Source: Endomychus coccineus
Lineage: Eukaryota; Arthropoda; Insecta; Coleoptera; Endomychidae
Length of the DNA: 64,000 bases
Assembly: GCA_958510875.1 (NCBI GenBank)
Contig: OY294067.1
Span: 106,002,010-106,066,009 of the forward strand
Direction: 5' to 3'
Shown: in pieces, positions 33,401 to 42,529 of the stretch
Position numbering within the stretch: the first letter of the stretch is position 1
Layout: every line of letters begins with the position of its first letter
The notes under the pieces: model-generated
What the model was told of the DNA's origin: nothing
Databases searched by the model: none
Seen by the model: the letters and a program-made list of their open reading frames with translations, nothing else
Position numbers and translations under genes: made by a program

Positions 33401-36400
33401 TCATATTTTGATTCATATTGACAATAATTATGATAAGTCATTTAAAGTATCATTTTCTGTATATTATCTATCATAGCCTCTGTGGATGTATTTACGACAC
33501 ATCTGTAAGTCAGTCGTGAATGGGATTCTTGTGTCAATTTGTCATCAGCCGACGAAGTGTTATCGATGAGTTGACATGGCTTATTTATATGGGTACTTCT
33601 AAGAATGGTTGTGTTGCCTGGGATTTCTGGTCAACCCATATGTAGCCAACGATAGCAGCTACTACCCTTCTTTACAAACCCTACTTAGTCTTAAATTTGC
33701 CTGGAGTAGACGACTTTCAGAAAAAGAAACAATTACATCAAATTCATTCAACGAGCAACATCATTACATTACTATAACAATCACATCAAATTCATTCATC
33801 AAGCAACATCATTACATTACTATAACAATTACAATGATATCACTTCAGCGTGCAACATTATTACTTGCAATAACATTAACATATCATCAATCTTATAATC
33901 AAAACGTTAACCTACAAAATTACAACTTTAGGGAAACCAGCCTTCATAAATAAGGCGACTCAGTTCTGTTAGTGTAGTTTGTACATAACTGTGTATAGGT
34001 GTGAATAAATAACTTAAAATCATCAAGTGCTATTTCTTCAACCAACTACCATCGTACTGAGTCATACAAGAAGTGTAAACAACAGCAGCATACAGCATAT
34101 TTGAATTTAGAAATTTATTGGAATTCATAGAGATATCATTAATGTTATACAAAGAGTCGTGAAATAACTTTAATATATTCCAGTATCTTATTCTTAGGAT
34201 GATTTTAAGAAACAAGTTCACATAAACAATGATTCCTGAACAGCCCTCTAAAGGGTGATCCCTGAAGATCGATTTTTGTAAATCTCTTCGAAACAGTTCA
34301 AGATAAAATTATGAAATTCAAAATGTTGAATAATTAAACGATTAAACTATGTCCGTAAACAAAAAATATTAATTTATATCAAGAACCTTTAGATAAAGGG
34401 GGGCATAAGGTGAATAAATTCCCAATTTTTCTAAGTGATATTTCCATAATCTTGCATGAAAGCGCGAAATTTTATTATTTTGTACAAAAGAGGCCATTTT
34501 CGAGTGAAATCTGTTTCAAAATTAGCTTGCACCAAAATATTGATTGAAATTTTTATTTCAGGAATATGGTAATTTTTTGTAATGAAATTTAAAGTACGGC
34601 CTGATGTTATTAAATGCATCTAATAATGATTATTGACCTAGATATAAATTATGTGTAAATTCTTGGGAAATAGGTCACATTAACACTTTTATCTATTATA
34701 ATTTCATCGCTACGTAGGTTTCGGTCTCACGACTATCATCAGAAATGGGAATATTTAATGATACCTATGAACCTGTACTTATCACATTCATACGTATTTT
34801 TCTACGATCGAATTAAATATGTTTTTATTTCAAATTTTATTGAAGAGTATTTTACAATACAAGAAATAGTACGAATTCTTAGAATAGTTCTAAAAATAAC
34901 ATGAACAGTTTTAACGTTATTTTTATAAAACTTGTTATTTTTTCTTTGAGCTAGTTTCAATCGTAATATCGCAGTGAGAGCGAGCAATTTTCTATAGTAA
35001 GCGATGAACAAACTTCTTTATTTCCAGTTATTTTTGAATTTTGTATTCGTTTTTGGTTGTGGAGGTCTCAGGTTCTTCACTCAAAACTTTCAACTTTCCG
35101 GTACTGATACTTGCTTCAGCTTCCAGAATTTGACTCATCAATGTAGACCTCAGCTACACTTGAAGATTTCTATCCACCATGGCGTTTTAATGTTAACATG
35201 TCTGCCCTCGATTATTTCAAAATCAATGTTGCAGAGTCCTGTGTTTCGCATTGGGTTTTAAATATTTAAGTATTTTGCAATATCTATCATTTGGAATTTC
35301 ACTGAAAGTATTTACACCAACAGGTTGAATTGAACATTTTCTTTATAATATCTCATAAAACATTATAGTGTGTCTAATACACCGGGGCTGAAGAAATGCA
35401 TATTTACGATATATTTCATCAAAATTAAAATATCGAATTTCACGATCGTAGAAAAAAGAGAGGGCCACTCTCTGTATATCTTGCGCGTTACTCAGAAATA
35501 TATAGCTGGTTTGGCCAATTGTATATCATATTAACTAGATAATTTACCACTTTCAGAGTAGTGATGATACTGGAAAAGGGTTGACGATCTCTTTTCTTCC
35601 GGATAAAGCACGTTTACAGCGGAACAGCACATTGTCCGATGTTGAAATCGCGTTATTTCCTAGAACGAGATCATCTTCTTCAACTCCACAAATTTCGGAT
35701 ACCAGTACCACAGAAATTTGGTGTGATTTCAAAAAACGTTCAGAGCAATTGAATAGCTGTGGAATTAAAGTGGCTAGTTTCGAGAATTGGATTTCCACCA
35801 ACAATAAAAAACGCAGCAGCCGTAAATGTACATCAGGATATAAAATGATGACATCCACACCAGATCGTAGCAATATAGATATCGAATCTGAAACTACAGT
35901 TGAGAAAATAAAACATTTTAATAAGCCAACTTCTGCGAAAATATCCCAAAATTGCAGTTCATCATTACCGAATGAAAAATGTTCCTCGTCAAAAAACAAA
36001 ACACACTCTCCAAAACGTGTACTGGATTTGCTAGAATCCAGTCATGATACCCTTGAAGATCAAGCGAAAAGTGATTTCCAAGATTCAACGATGCCATTTT
36101 CATCAAGTACGAAAGATAGCGGCATACCTTACATACAGATAAATATAGTTGAACAGGGAACCACTACTACAACAAGCAAACCACAAAAAACATCTTCGAC
36201 CGGATATACCCCTATCTCGAGAATCGTGAACCGGGTGGATGAAAGCAAATCAACAGAAATAACCGATAATTACCTCAAATTTAAGATAAGCGAGCAGTCT
36301 TCTAGTCATTATAAATCTGATTCATCGACTTACTGCGAAAGGAAGCAAGCATTTATAACTCCTTCAGCAAAATACGACAAATCTAAATTACCCTCCAGAG

Positions 36401-39400
36401 GATTCCTCGTGACTGATTACATACTCAAATCTGAAGAGAATGAAATGGCAAAAGATATTTCATCGAGTTTATTGTTGGAATCGTGGGGTTCAAGAACAAG
36501 TAATTTAATGGATTTCGACAAATACTTCTCAGACTTTTCATTGAAAGTAAACTGTTCCAGTAGATTATCTAAATTGAGCACAACAATCGAAGGTATTGAT
36601 GTCGCAACTGCTACAAATGATAATAAGGGAACATCTACGAGTGATCCGCTCAAAAAAACAACTGCCACTAAGAGTGTAACATTCAATGGGTCTCCCAATT
36701 ATTCGAAATCATTCAAAAGATTATTTGTTAAGTTTAGGACAAAAATTTGTTCTTCAGCACATCTAAATACCAGTCAAGTACATACTTCGTTGAGAAACAA
36801 AATTTATCATCCTAAATCAGTAATCAACTTGCAACTACAAAAAATTGGAGTGGACAATTTGTTGCGAGCAAGTCGCCCTGCAAAATGTTGTCGGAAAGCA
36901 GTGTTGAATGAGAAACAAAAAAAAATGTTACCATACGCCCCAAGTTTAAGGTCACTTCCGTTAGAGAGTGATGATATAAAAGTTATAAAAGAATCCATTG
37001 CTATTGACGTTAAGAAAACTCGGGACAAGAGTTTGAATTTGAGAAACGAAGAATGTCGCAAAAAACTATTGTATTATATTAATTTAGTTAAGGACGATTT
37101 CAATTCTAAGATGAAACACCCTAAGGTATTGCCAAAATATGAGATTCGATTCTTCTTTTTTAGCATAAATGATCTCGAGCGTGATAATCAAACTGTTCAA
37201 AAGGTTGAGAGAAAGTCAGAAAGAGATAGTATGTTTCGTTTTTTTCAACTTTTCAACTGGTCTACACATTTACAAAATAAACGAAGTACGTGTCACACCA
37301 GAAACATTATTCTGAATAATGAACCAAGTGTAGTGAAATCAATATCGAAGAAAAGTTTCCAATCGACTGTAGGTACCACTGTATCATATTTGAACCACTC
37401 TGGTCATTACCATTCATTCAATGCCGTGGCTTACTCCGATGTAGGCGTGAATGCACCTCTTCAATTCAATCTCCATGATTTACGTCAATTGCTGATGGCA
37501 TTGAAGAACGAATCCAACAAATGCACCGAAGACAATAATAATGAAACGCTGCATAGTATGCAGCTTTATGCTTTCGGAGAACGCGATCATCAGCCTGACA
37601 ATATTGTACGTTCAGCAGTATCAACAAATGACAGAAAGCAATATTTGGGAAGTTATTCTTCCCATATTACAAAGGATATATGTGAAACTGACAATGAGAA
37701 GCCGGGAATCCGTATAGACGTGTTACACCCCATAGACTCTTCCAGAATAGGTAGAATAAAAAACGAATTGAACTCAAATTTGGAAATTAATTCAAAACAG
37801 CTTTCGAATATCACAAATTTGTCTCACTCCATAAGCCAGATTGATTACGAAGACTTAATTGAGAATACGGACTCAGAGGATGCATATTCAGTTCTAACAG
37901 GGGATGTTTTAGACATTGATGGAAGGTCTGGAGAAGCTGACATAGATATAGAAGGAAATGGAACGGATGAATGGGAAGACATATCAGAAGAAATAATAGT
38001 GGAACTCGAAAGAGACGAGAATTATATCGAAGTTGTGGATAAAAGGGAAATACCTTCTATCCATTTCTATGAATCAGTTAATGCTTCTAATGAATCTGAA
38101 AAATTATTTGATCCCAAGTCGATATCCAAGGTAGAATCAATTACCGTTTCTACAAATAAAATTGTTGATTCTACGTTTCAAGATAGTATGCCGAACTTGG
38201 GCCAGATAGAGATAACGGAATCTCTGATCAACTCCTCAGCCCAATTGGATCGCAAAATATCGAAATGTAGCGTGATCACTGATTCAATTACTTCCATCAT
38301 AAGCAAGGTGAACATCAAGGAAGATTCTGAAAAGAAAGTGATAAATTCGGAATTGAAGATTTACAACTCGCAAGGGCAAATCTTGGATGAATTATATGAC
38401 TCATCGCAGAAACTCATAACCAAGACCTATGACTCGAAAGGTCAATTGATTGAGATCCCAAGTCATCGATATTCTTCCATAGCAGGGGGAATCTTTGACG
38501 AGAGGGGAAGGTTCTTGTTTGGCCGACGCAACTCTCAAGGAAAATTAGTAGGAGCAGTCTATGATCGAAATGGTCATCTGGTGACAAACGTTTATGATTC
38601 TATAAATCGCCCCACTCACTACATAGGGACAACACGTAGAGCAATGCAGGAAAAATGTACGTCATGTCAAGGCGGAGCCGTGAATGCTTCAAAGAATTGC
38701 AATACGGATAAGGTGATCATGTTAGAATCATCGAAAAGCATAGACGATTTGGTAACGAAGCTGTTTGACAAAGCACCCACTTCGCCATTATTACCTGTGA
38801 AATCGGAGCATTTCTTCTCTGACCAAGATTCTATAGGAATATTGTGCGGGCCCGATTTCAGTACGAATAATCTTGGAGGCGGCAGGAGACACTCCACCAC
38901 TTCTCTTGGCAATGTCTATACTTCGAACGGTAAATTGATTCGAACTTTGTACACTTCAAAGGGTAAGCTACTCAGCAGCATTTACGACTCGAGGGGGAAC
39001 TTGATAGACGGCAAATTATTTTTCAGAGATTTGATGAGGAGACTTTTCGATCGCAAAGGAGATTTCATCGCCAACAGATTTGATTCAGATGGAAACGTGT
39101 TGAATGCCGTGTACGATTCCAAAGGCAAAGTGTTGCTTAGAACATACAATTCTGAATCGCTTTTAATTAAGTTGAGTCCCCATTCTATGAATTCGAACAC
39201 TTCACGTATATACAGTTCTCGAGGTCAACAAGTGAATCAGTTCTATTCGACTGATAATAAGCTGGTCACTAGCATCTACGACATGCAAGGTGATTTGATC
39301 AGAGGTACATTTCTTGGTAACGTTGATGAACTATTTCCGAGACTTTTCGATAGAAAAGGTAAGTTCATAGTTGGTCGAAAATTTTCAGATGGACAATCCA

Positions 39401-40806
39401 TTGAAGAAATGCGCGATTTGTATGGTCATTCTTTGCATGAGTTATACAAGGCCGATAAATGTGTTTTGAAAATTCAGCCACCTCCATTCAAGATTTTTGG
39501 CTCGAATGGACGTCCCATTATTAATTTCTTCAACGCGGAGGGTAGAATCCTCACGAACTTTTATGATGTTTCCGGAACTCTTTTGGAGCGTGTATCTAAC
39601 GGAAATGCTGCTGAATTGTTGGCACGTTTGTTTGATTTGAGCGGATATTTCATTTGCGGAAGATATGACCATAATGGGCGACTGATCGAATCCATTTTCG
39701 ATCAGTACGGCAACAGAATATATCAGCTGAACATTCTGGATCCCCAAGGAGGCAGAGAGAACACATTGACAATGAAATTGTATAATTCAAATGGCAAGAG
39801 GATATCGAAATTTCTCAAATCGGATGGAAAATTGCTCACAGGTTTCCATGACGCGAGTAAAAATTTGATAGAATTTGATAGATCCGGAAAAGCTTCGAAA
39901 CTGGTTTGGAGACTTTTCGACATGGCGGGATATTTCATCCACGGTAGATATGATACTAGAGGTAGCGTAATCAAATCTATATGCGATACTGAGGGCAACA
40001 CCATCAATCAAATTTATGACTTTGAGAAAAAAGTGATCAAGAGAATACCATCTGTTCCCAAAGTATATAATAAATATGGTAGAAAAATCAACAGCTTTTA
40101 TTCGAAATCTGGAAAAATATATACAAGTTTGTATGATTCCAACGGAACTATATTAGATGGAATCATGTCAAAAAACGCGGAAGAGTTAGCTTTTAGATTG
40201 TTCGATCTGGAAGGGAGATTTATAGATAGTCGATTCGATTCTGAAGGTAATTTAATCACTGGGGTCTATGATTCTCAAGGTAACTTAATAGAAAGAGTAA
40301 CCACTTCGAAAGAAAACTTGGGGTGCGACGTCCTACAACAACCAGATACAAAACAAATCCATGTGAAAGGCTATTGCAAGCATATACAACTTGATCCTCT
40401 CCAGAAAATCAAGAACACGAAAGGTGGTTCAAACTTCGACCAACAAACTCGATTAAATGATGATAAATTAACATGCGAAGGAGTGATGATTCGAGAAGAC
40501 TGCAAAAAAACTGGAAACTTGTGCAAAGGTTTCAATCGGAAGAGGGTCAAATTGGAAAACGTAGGGGATAATACTACGAAGCTACCAATGCATGCAACGC
40601 ATTGCAAACAACACGTGAGTGCGTCTATTAGAGGTGTGGATAGGAATAGAGTATCGAAACAATTAGACTTTGCTTGTCAATCTGAAAATGGAAAATGGAT
40701 GAACTCGAACAGCCCCTCTAAACATGTGCTGAATCGCAAGGAGAATTCGAAATCACGATCTTCAAGATGTGGAAAAGGTAAACAAATGATCATTTTAACT
40801 TTATAG
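27232..40806 (+). CDS. Four-exon gene for a long protein with 11-residue YDxxGxLI repeats (2025 aa, uncharacterised)
   Basis: Exons 27232-27499, 27558-27821, 28575-28870 and 35557-40806 join in phases 1, 1 and 0. The total is 6078 nt, 2025 codons plus TAG. Residues 1-276 (exons 1-3) are polar, with CDTCNQC and CHCICEDEDC clusters. Residues 277-1040 are Ser/Thr/Lys/Asn-rich and probably largely disordered. About 1047-1108 is acidic (TDSEDAY, NGTDEWEDISEE). About 1210-1861 are tandem 11-residue modules, [YF]-[DNS]-x-x-G-x-[LIF]-[IL]-x-x-x, in super-repeats of 95-97 residues. The tail is basic and Cys/Lys-containing. No signal peptide or membrane segment is evident. The modules recall YD/RHS or MORN-type beta repeats in pattern but have a strict 11-residue period; homology is not shown. 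Function unknown. Confidence 0.8.
27558..27821 (+). CDS. Exon 2 of the repeat-protein gene
   Basis: The acceptor TTTGCAG lies at 27551-27557 and the donor AAAC|GTAAGC at 27822. The 58-bp intron before it is short but within the insect range. The split codon is completed as Asp at the 5' side. Content: a helix-like LINAKVLKELLTLDEDL and a CDTCNQC cluster with an Asp-rich follow-up. Confidence 0.75.
28047..28232. mobile_element. MITE-like palindromic element in intron 2
   Basis: TCTAGATCGATC-GT-ACA-TT, followed by AATTGATAGTTCCG at the left end, is matched in inverted orientation by CGGAACTATTAGTTG and CAGATCGATCTAG at the right end. About 186 bp, non-coding. An inner hairpin CTACC-GAGAGTAG lies near 28152. 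Confidence 0.6.
28575..28870 (+). CDS. Exon 3 of the repeat-protein gene
   Basis: The acceptor TTCCACAG ends at 28574 and the donor CCCG|GTAAGA starts at 28871. It begins in phase 1 and ends in phase 0, matching both neighbours. It carries a Cys/His-rich segment (MCEYLQRKKTCHCICEDEDC, then HLHTEF) that could bind metal. Confidence 0.75.
31330..31900 (+). pseudogene. Possible decayed coding fragment of unknown origin
   Basis: Two consecutive frame segments on the + strand have protein-like composition broken by stops. One contains LLEELQYLHEF and ERGIFIPFHTKML (about 31400-31560). The second contains FFANFSVEQWKSRRVKK and DIVIYDVIFDLQSG (about 31760-31900). No family is recognised. Could be a retrocopy or transposon piece, or a coincidence. 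Confidence 0.25.
32385..33380. mobile_element. Inverted-repeat (foldback-like) element in intron 3
   Basis: AAAAGTTTGATTTTTACTAA, continuing TTTAATACATGAATG at 32389-32423, is repeated inverted at 33343-33377. Further in, CGATAAACTGGTAGCAAA, CTGATTATACAA and GGACTTCTT at 32585-32680 match the inverse at 33085-33205. The arms are about 320 bp with some divergence. The central 350 bp has a short - strand frame (32843-33049) of no known family. Confidence 0.75.
33735..33835. repeat. Short tandem repeat, 48-51 bp unit
   Basis: ACATCAAATTCATTCA-C, AGCAACATCATTACATTACT and ATAACAAT are present twice in tandem; a third partial copy follows. The open frame spanning it (33609-33953) reflects the repeat and is not a convincing gene. 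Confidence 0.7.
34640..34750. mobile_element. Solo terminus of the Penelope-like family 2
   Basis: AAATTCTTGGGAAATAGGTC, ACATTAACACT and GGTTTCGGTCTCACGAC-ATC match the left end of the element at 22608-22690. No polymerase sequence is attached. Confidence 0.75.
35557..40806 (+). CDS. Exon 4 (last or penultimate) of the repeat-protein gene
   Basis: The frame is open from the acceptor at 35556 (first codons SSDDTGKGLTISFLPDK) to TAG at 40804-40806, 1749 codons. The 11-residue modules run from 38356 to about 40317; super-repeats start at 38356, 38914, 39205, 39490, 39775 and 40060. The last four intervals are 291, 285, 285 and 285 bp; the first super-repeat is followed by a Cys-bearing spacer (EKCTSCQGG) and a degenerate unit. 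A donor-like AAG|GTAAAC at 40777/40778 offers an alternative: the exon might splice on in phase 1. An AATAAA at 40953 favours termination at 40806. Confidence 0.85.
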   Translation, partial: SSDDTGKGLTISFLPDKARLQRNSTLSDVEIALFPRTRSSSSTPQISDTSTTEIWCDFKKRSEQLNSCGIKVASFENWISTNNKKRSSRKCTSGYKMMTSTPDRSNIDIESETTVEKIKHFNKPTSAKISQNCSSSLPNEKCSSSKNKTHSPKRVLDLLESSHDTLEDQAKSDFQDSTMPFSSSTKDSGIPYIQINIVEQGTTTTTSKPQKTSSTGYTPISRIVNRVDESKSTEITDNYLKFKISEQSSSHYKSDSSTYCERKQAFITPSAKYDKSKLPSRGFLVTDYILKSEENEMAKDISSSLLLESWGSRTSNLMDFDKYFSDFSLKVNCSSRLSKLSTTIEGIDVATATNDNKGTSTSDPLKKTTATKSVTFNGSPNYSKSFKRLFVKFRTKICSSAHLNTSQVHTSLRNKIYHPKSVINLQLQKIGVDNLLRASRPAKCCRKAVLNEKQKKMLPYAPSLRSLPLESDDIKVIKESIAIDVKKTRDKSLNLRNEECRKKLLYYINLVKDDFNSKMKHPKVLPKYEIRFFFFSINDLERDNQTVQKVERKSERDSMFRFFQLFNWSTHLQNKRSTCHTRNIILNNEPSVVKSISKKSFQSTVGTTVSYLNHSGHYHSFNAVAYSDVGVNAPLQFNLHDLRQLLMALKNESNKCTEDNNNETLHSMQLYAFGERDHQPDNIVRSAVSTNDRKQYLGSYSSHITKDICETDNEKPGIRIDVLHPIDSSRIGRIKNELNSNLEINSKQLSNITNLSHSISQIDYEDLIENTDSEDAYSVLTGDVLDIDGRSGEADIDIEGNGTDEWEDISEEIIVELERDENYIEVVDKREIPSIHFYESVNASNESEKLFDPKSISKVESITVSTNKIVDSTFQDSMPNLGQIEITESLINSSAQLDRKISKCSVITDSITSIISKVNIKEDSEKKVINSELKIYNSQGQILDELYDSSQKLITKTYDSKGQLIEIPSHRYSSIAGGIFDERGRFLFGRRNSQGKLVGAVYDRNGHLVTNVYDSINRPTHYIGTTRRAMQEKCTSCQGGAVNASKNCNTDKVIMLESSKSIDDLVTKLFDKAPTSPLLPVKSEHFFSDQDSIGILCGPDFSTNNLGGGRRHSTTSLGNVYTSNGKLIRTLYTSKGKLLSSIYDSRGNLIDGKLFFRDLMRRLFDRKGDFIANRFDSDGNVLNAVYDSKGKVLLRTYNSESLLIKLSPHSMNSNTSRIYSSRGQQVNQFYSTDNKLVTSIYDMQGDLIRGTFLGNVDELFPRLFDRKGKFIVGRKFSDGQSIEEMRDLYGHSLHELYKADKCVLKIQPPPFKIFGSNGRPIINFFNAEGRILTNFYDVSGTLLERVSNGNAAELLARLFDLSGYFICGRYDHNGRLIESIFDQYGNRIYQLNILDPQGGRENTLTMKLYNSNGKRISKFLKSDGKLLTGFHDASKNLIEFDRSGKASKLVWRLFDMAGYFIHGRYDTRGSVIKSICDTEGNTINQIYDFEKKVIKRIPSVPKVYNKYGRKINSFYSKSGKIYTSLYDSNGTILDGIMSKNAEELAFRLFDLEGRFIDSRFDSEGNLITGVYDSQGNLIERVTTSKENLGCDVLQQPDTKQIHVKGYCKHIQLDPLQKIKNTKGGSNFDQQTRLNDDKLTCEGVMIREDCKKTGNLCKGFNRKRVKLENVGDNTTKLPMHATHCKQHVSASIRGVDRNRVSKQLDFACQSENGKWMNSNSPSKHVLNRKENSKSRSSRCGKGKQMIILTL
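38356..40317 (+). repeat. Coding tandem-repeat domain: 11-residue modules in 95-residue super-repeats
   Basis: Each super-repeat has the order: opening [KR]-[IV]-Y-x-S-x-G-[KR] module, a [FY]-x-x-x-G-K-[IL] module, YD-x-x-G-x-[IL]-[LI] module, a linker with a short helix-like [DE]-E-L-[FLA]-x-R-L, then LFD-x-x-G-x-F-I-x-x-R, [FY]D-x-x-G-x-[LV]-I-x-x-[IV] and [FY]D-x-[YQ]-G-N-x-I modules. Five good units plus one degenerate one. The DNA copies are well diverged while the Gly, Asp and aromatic positions persist, which suggests selection on the protein. Confidence 0.9.
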
Positions 40807-42500
40807 TTACGCTGTTTTTTTTAACTGTATGTAACTTTTGATCGTGAATCACCCAATATCTGAATATTTAGACATTTAAGAATTAAGGGAATGTTTCTCA
40901 CAGAGCGGGTAATGTTAGTTCCAAGATCTAACAACGTTGTCCTATTAACTGCAATAAACTTTTATCGGCAATAACTGTGATAAGCCTGATAAAGTGTTTG
41001 CAAGGATTATAAACAGGGCCGACCCATATATCTAATGAGAACACCTATATGACTGATGACCTATTACTTCATACGAAGAGAATTGTCCTGGGGAAACAAA
41101 GATACGTATCTCAATTAACCCCTCTTATCACTTGATTTATATGTATTTTGAAGCGCTGAATACGATGCTGCAGTCAAAAAAGTTCTACGCCCTGTGCCTC
41201 AAAAGTTATGGAAATTTTTTATGTCCAAAATGTCTGTTTTCTCAGTTTTCCGCGTTTATAAAAAAAATATATTATATATCAAAGTGTTCAAACAAAAGTT
41301 GAAAAACAACAACAAAATGAAAGGGCATATTTTGAGCTGGGGTAGGAGTCAAAAAGACTTCAGGTGTCAGAGTTAGAGAAAACATTTAACGTGCATTTTG
41401 TGAAAACGCGAAATAATTAATTCTCTCTGAATATTTCTTTATTTGATATGCTATTTATGAGAGAAGATAATATTTTGTATCTAGTTTTATTGTGTTTTTG
41501 ATTTTTTGGGCCAAAAACGGTCATTTCCCAAAATTCGTGAATTAGCGATTCTGCGGCCAAAAATGGGTTTATCAACTCAAATCAAAGTACATTTCATAGA
41601 CTTTAACGTCTTCAACCTGAAAGTACTGTCCTAGAATATACAAATTCTTTAGGCGACTTGGAAAATCTTAGGTTAGAAAACTGTTATTAAAACCAATTTA
41701 TAGTCTTTATTAGAGCTCGTTGGGACAATTAATTGAGCAAATCATTTTTCCGTCAATAGAAGTTGAAATATGTTGATAAGCGTGTTTCGACACCTGGGGG
41801 TCCAAATTTTGAAAACACAGGAAAGTACAGATATTATGCTAAATGTAATGTAATTTTTCGAGCTTTGCCAACATTTCTAGTGAAATTTACATGGATTCAA
41901 AAAATTTAGGTTCATACGGGAAATTTCGATTTTACAAAATTTGCCGTTCCGCGATTACCGTGTTTTGTGTCGGTAAAGTAAATACTGCGCGTGGCTCTCA
42001 AAATTTTAAATTTGTTATGTTCTTCAACCAATCATACATTTATACAAAATACATGTCCGCGTTATCAATCTAAACATCGAAAAAGATATATTTTCAATTC
42101 TTTTAAATATAACTCCTAACTTATATAATAGAAAATATGCGTAATAGGAATATAATGTATTATGTACTATATATACGAGTAAAAAAAAGGTGTTGTGAAA
42201 AAAAATCCTGAGCTACTGGATAATAATTTAGGAGCTTCAATATTTACCTTTAGCGCACTACGAAATAAAGGTAAGAATGAGATCATCCTTTTTACTTTAT
42301 AAGTTTTATTTAATTTCTCTCTTATAACAAATATTCAAGAATTTCCAATGCGGAAGTATTATACTTGGGACATCTGTGAATGTTATGAGATAGGTTTATT
42401 TCATTTTTTTCGTAAATTGAAATGAAATATACATTATAAAGTAAAATTGTTGATGCTAAAATAAGAACAAGTTATATCTAGCTCTAAGATTACAGTAATC
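40807..42500. other. Non-coding region downstream of the repeat-protein gene
   Basis: AT-rich with no supported exon. It includes an AATAAA at 40953-40958, and near 41160-41580 a stretch of mildly repeat-like sequence (GGGCCAAAAACGGTCATTTCC). Confidence 0.4.
40953..40958 (+). terminator. Possible poly(A) signal of the repeat-protein gene
   Basis: AATAAA 147 bases after the TAG stop at 40804-40806. Not unusual by chance in AT-rich DNA, but the first such hexamer after the stop. Confidence 0.35.
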
Positions 42501-42529
42501 AAACTTACGTATGTTTGTTGAATGGCGCT

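Larger units (their letters stand above)
28871..35556 (+). other. 6.7-kb intron 3 of the repeat-protein gene
   Basis: Runs from GTAAGA to TACCACTTTCAG. It contains unassigned AT-rich DNA, a possible decayed coding fragment (31330-31900), an inverted-repeat element (32385-33380), a short tandem repeat (33735-33830) and a Penelope terminus (34640-34750). Further small exons inside cannot be excluded, but the phases of exons 3 and 4 fit without any. The frame at 29290-29511 has an acceptor-like TTCAG but no donor and was not used. Confidence 0.55.

Noticed and set aside
33609..33953. 114-codon frame rich in Ile, Thr and His
   Set aside because: Explained by the 48-51-bp tandem repeat it spans.
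33480..34060. Solo LTR (AATAAA near 34003 followed by CATCAAGTGCTATTTC)
   Set aside because: No paired copy, no TG...CA ends and no target duplication could be fixed.
35004..35261. 85-codon ATG frame with a hydrophobic N-terminus resembling a secreted peptide
   Set aside because: It lies inside the large intron, has no homology I recognise and no splice or promoter support; AT-rich DNA often encodes such hydrophobic starts.
35553..35999. - strand frame of 148 codons, and others at 36417-36698, 38667-38912 and 39442-39747
   Set aside because: They lie opposite the large exon, whose coding sense is fixed by the repeats and splice phases.
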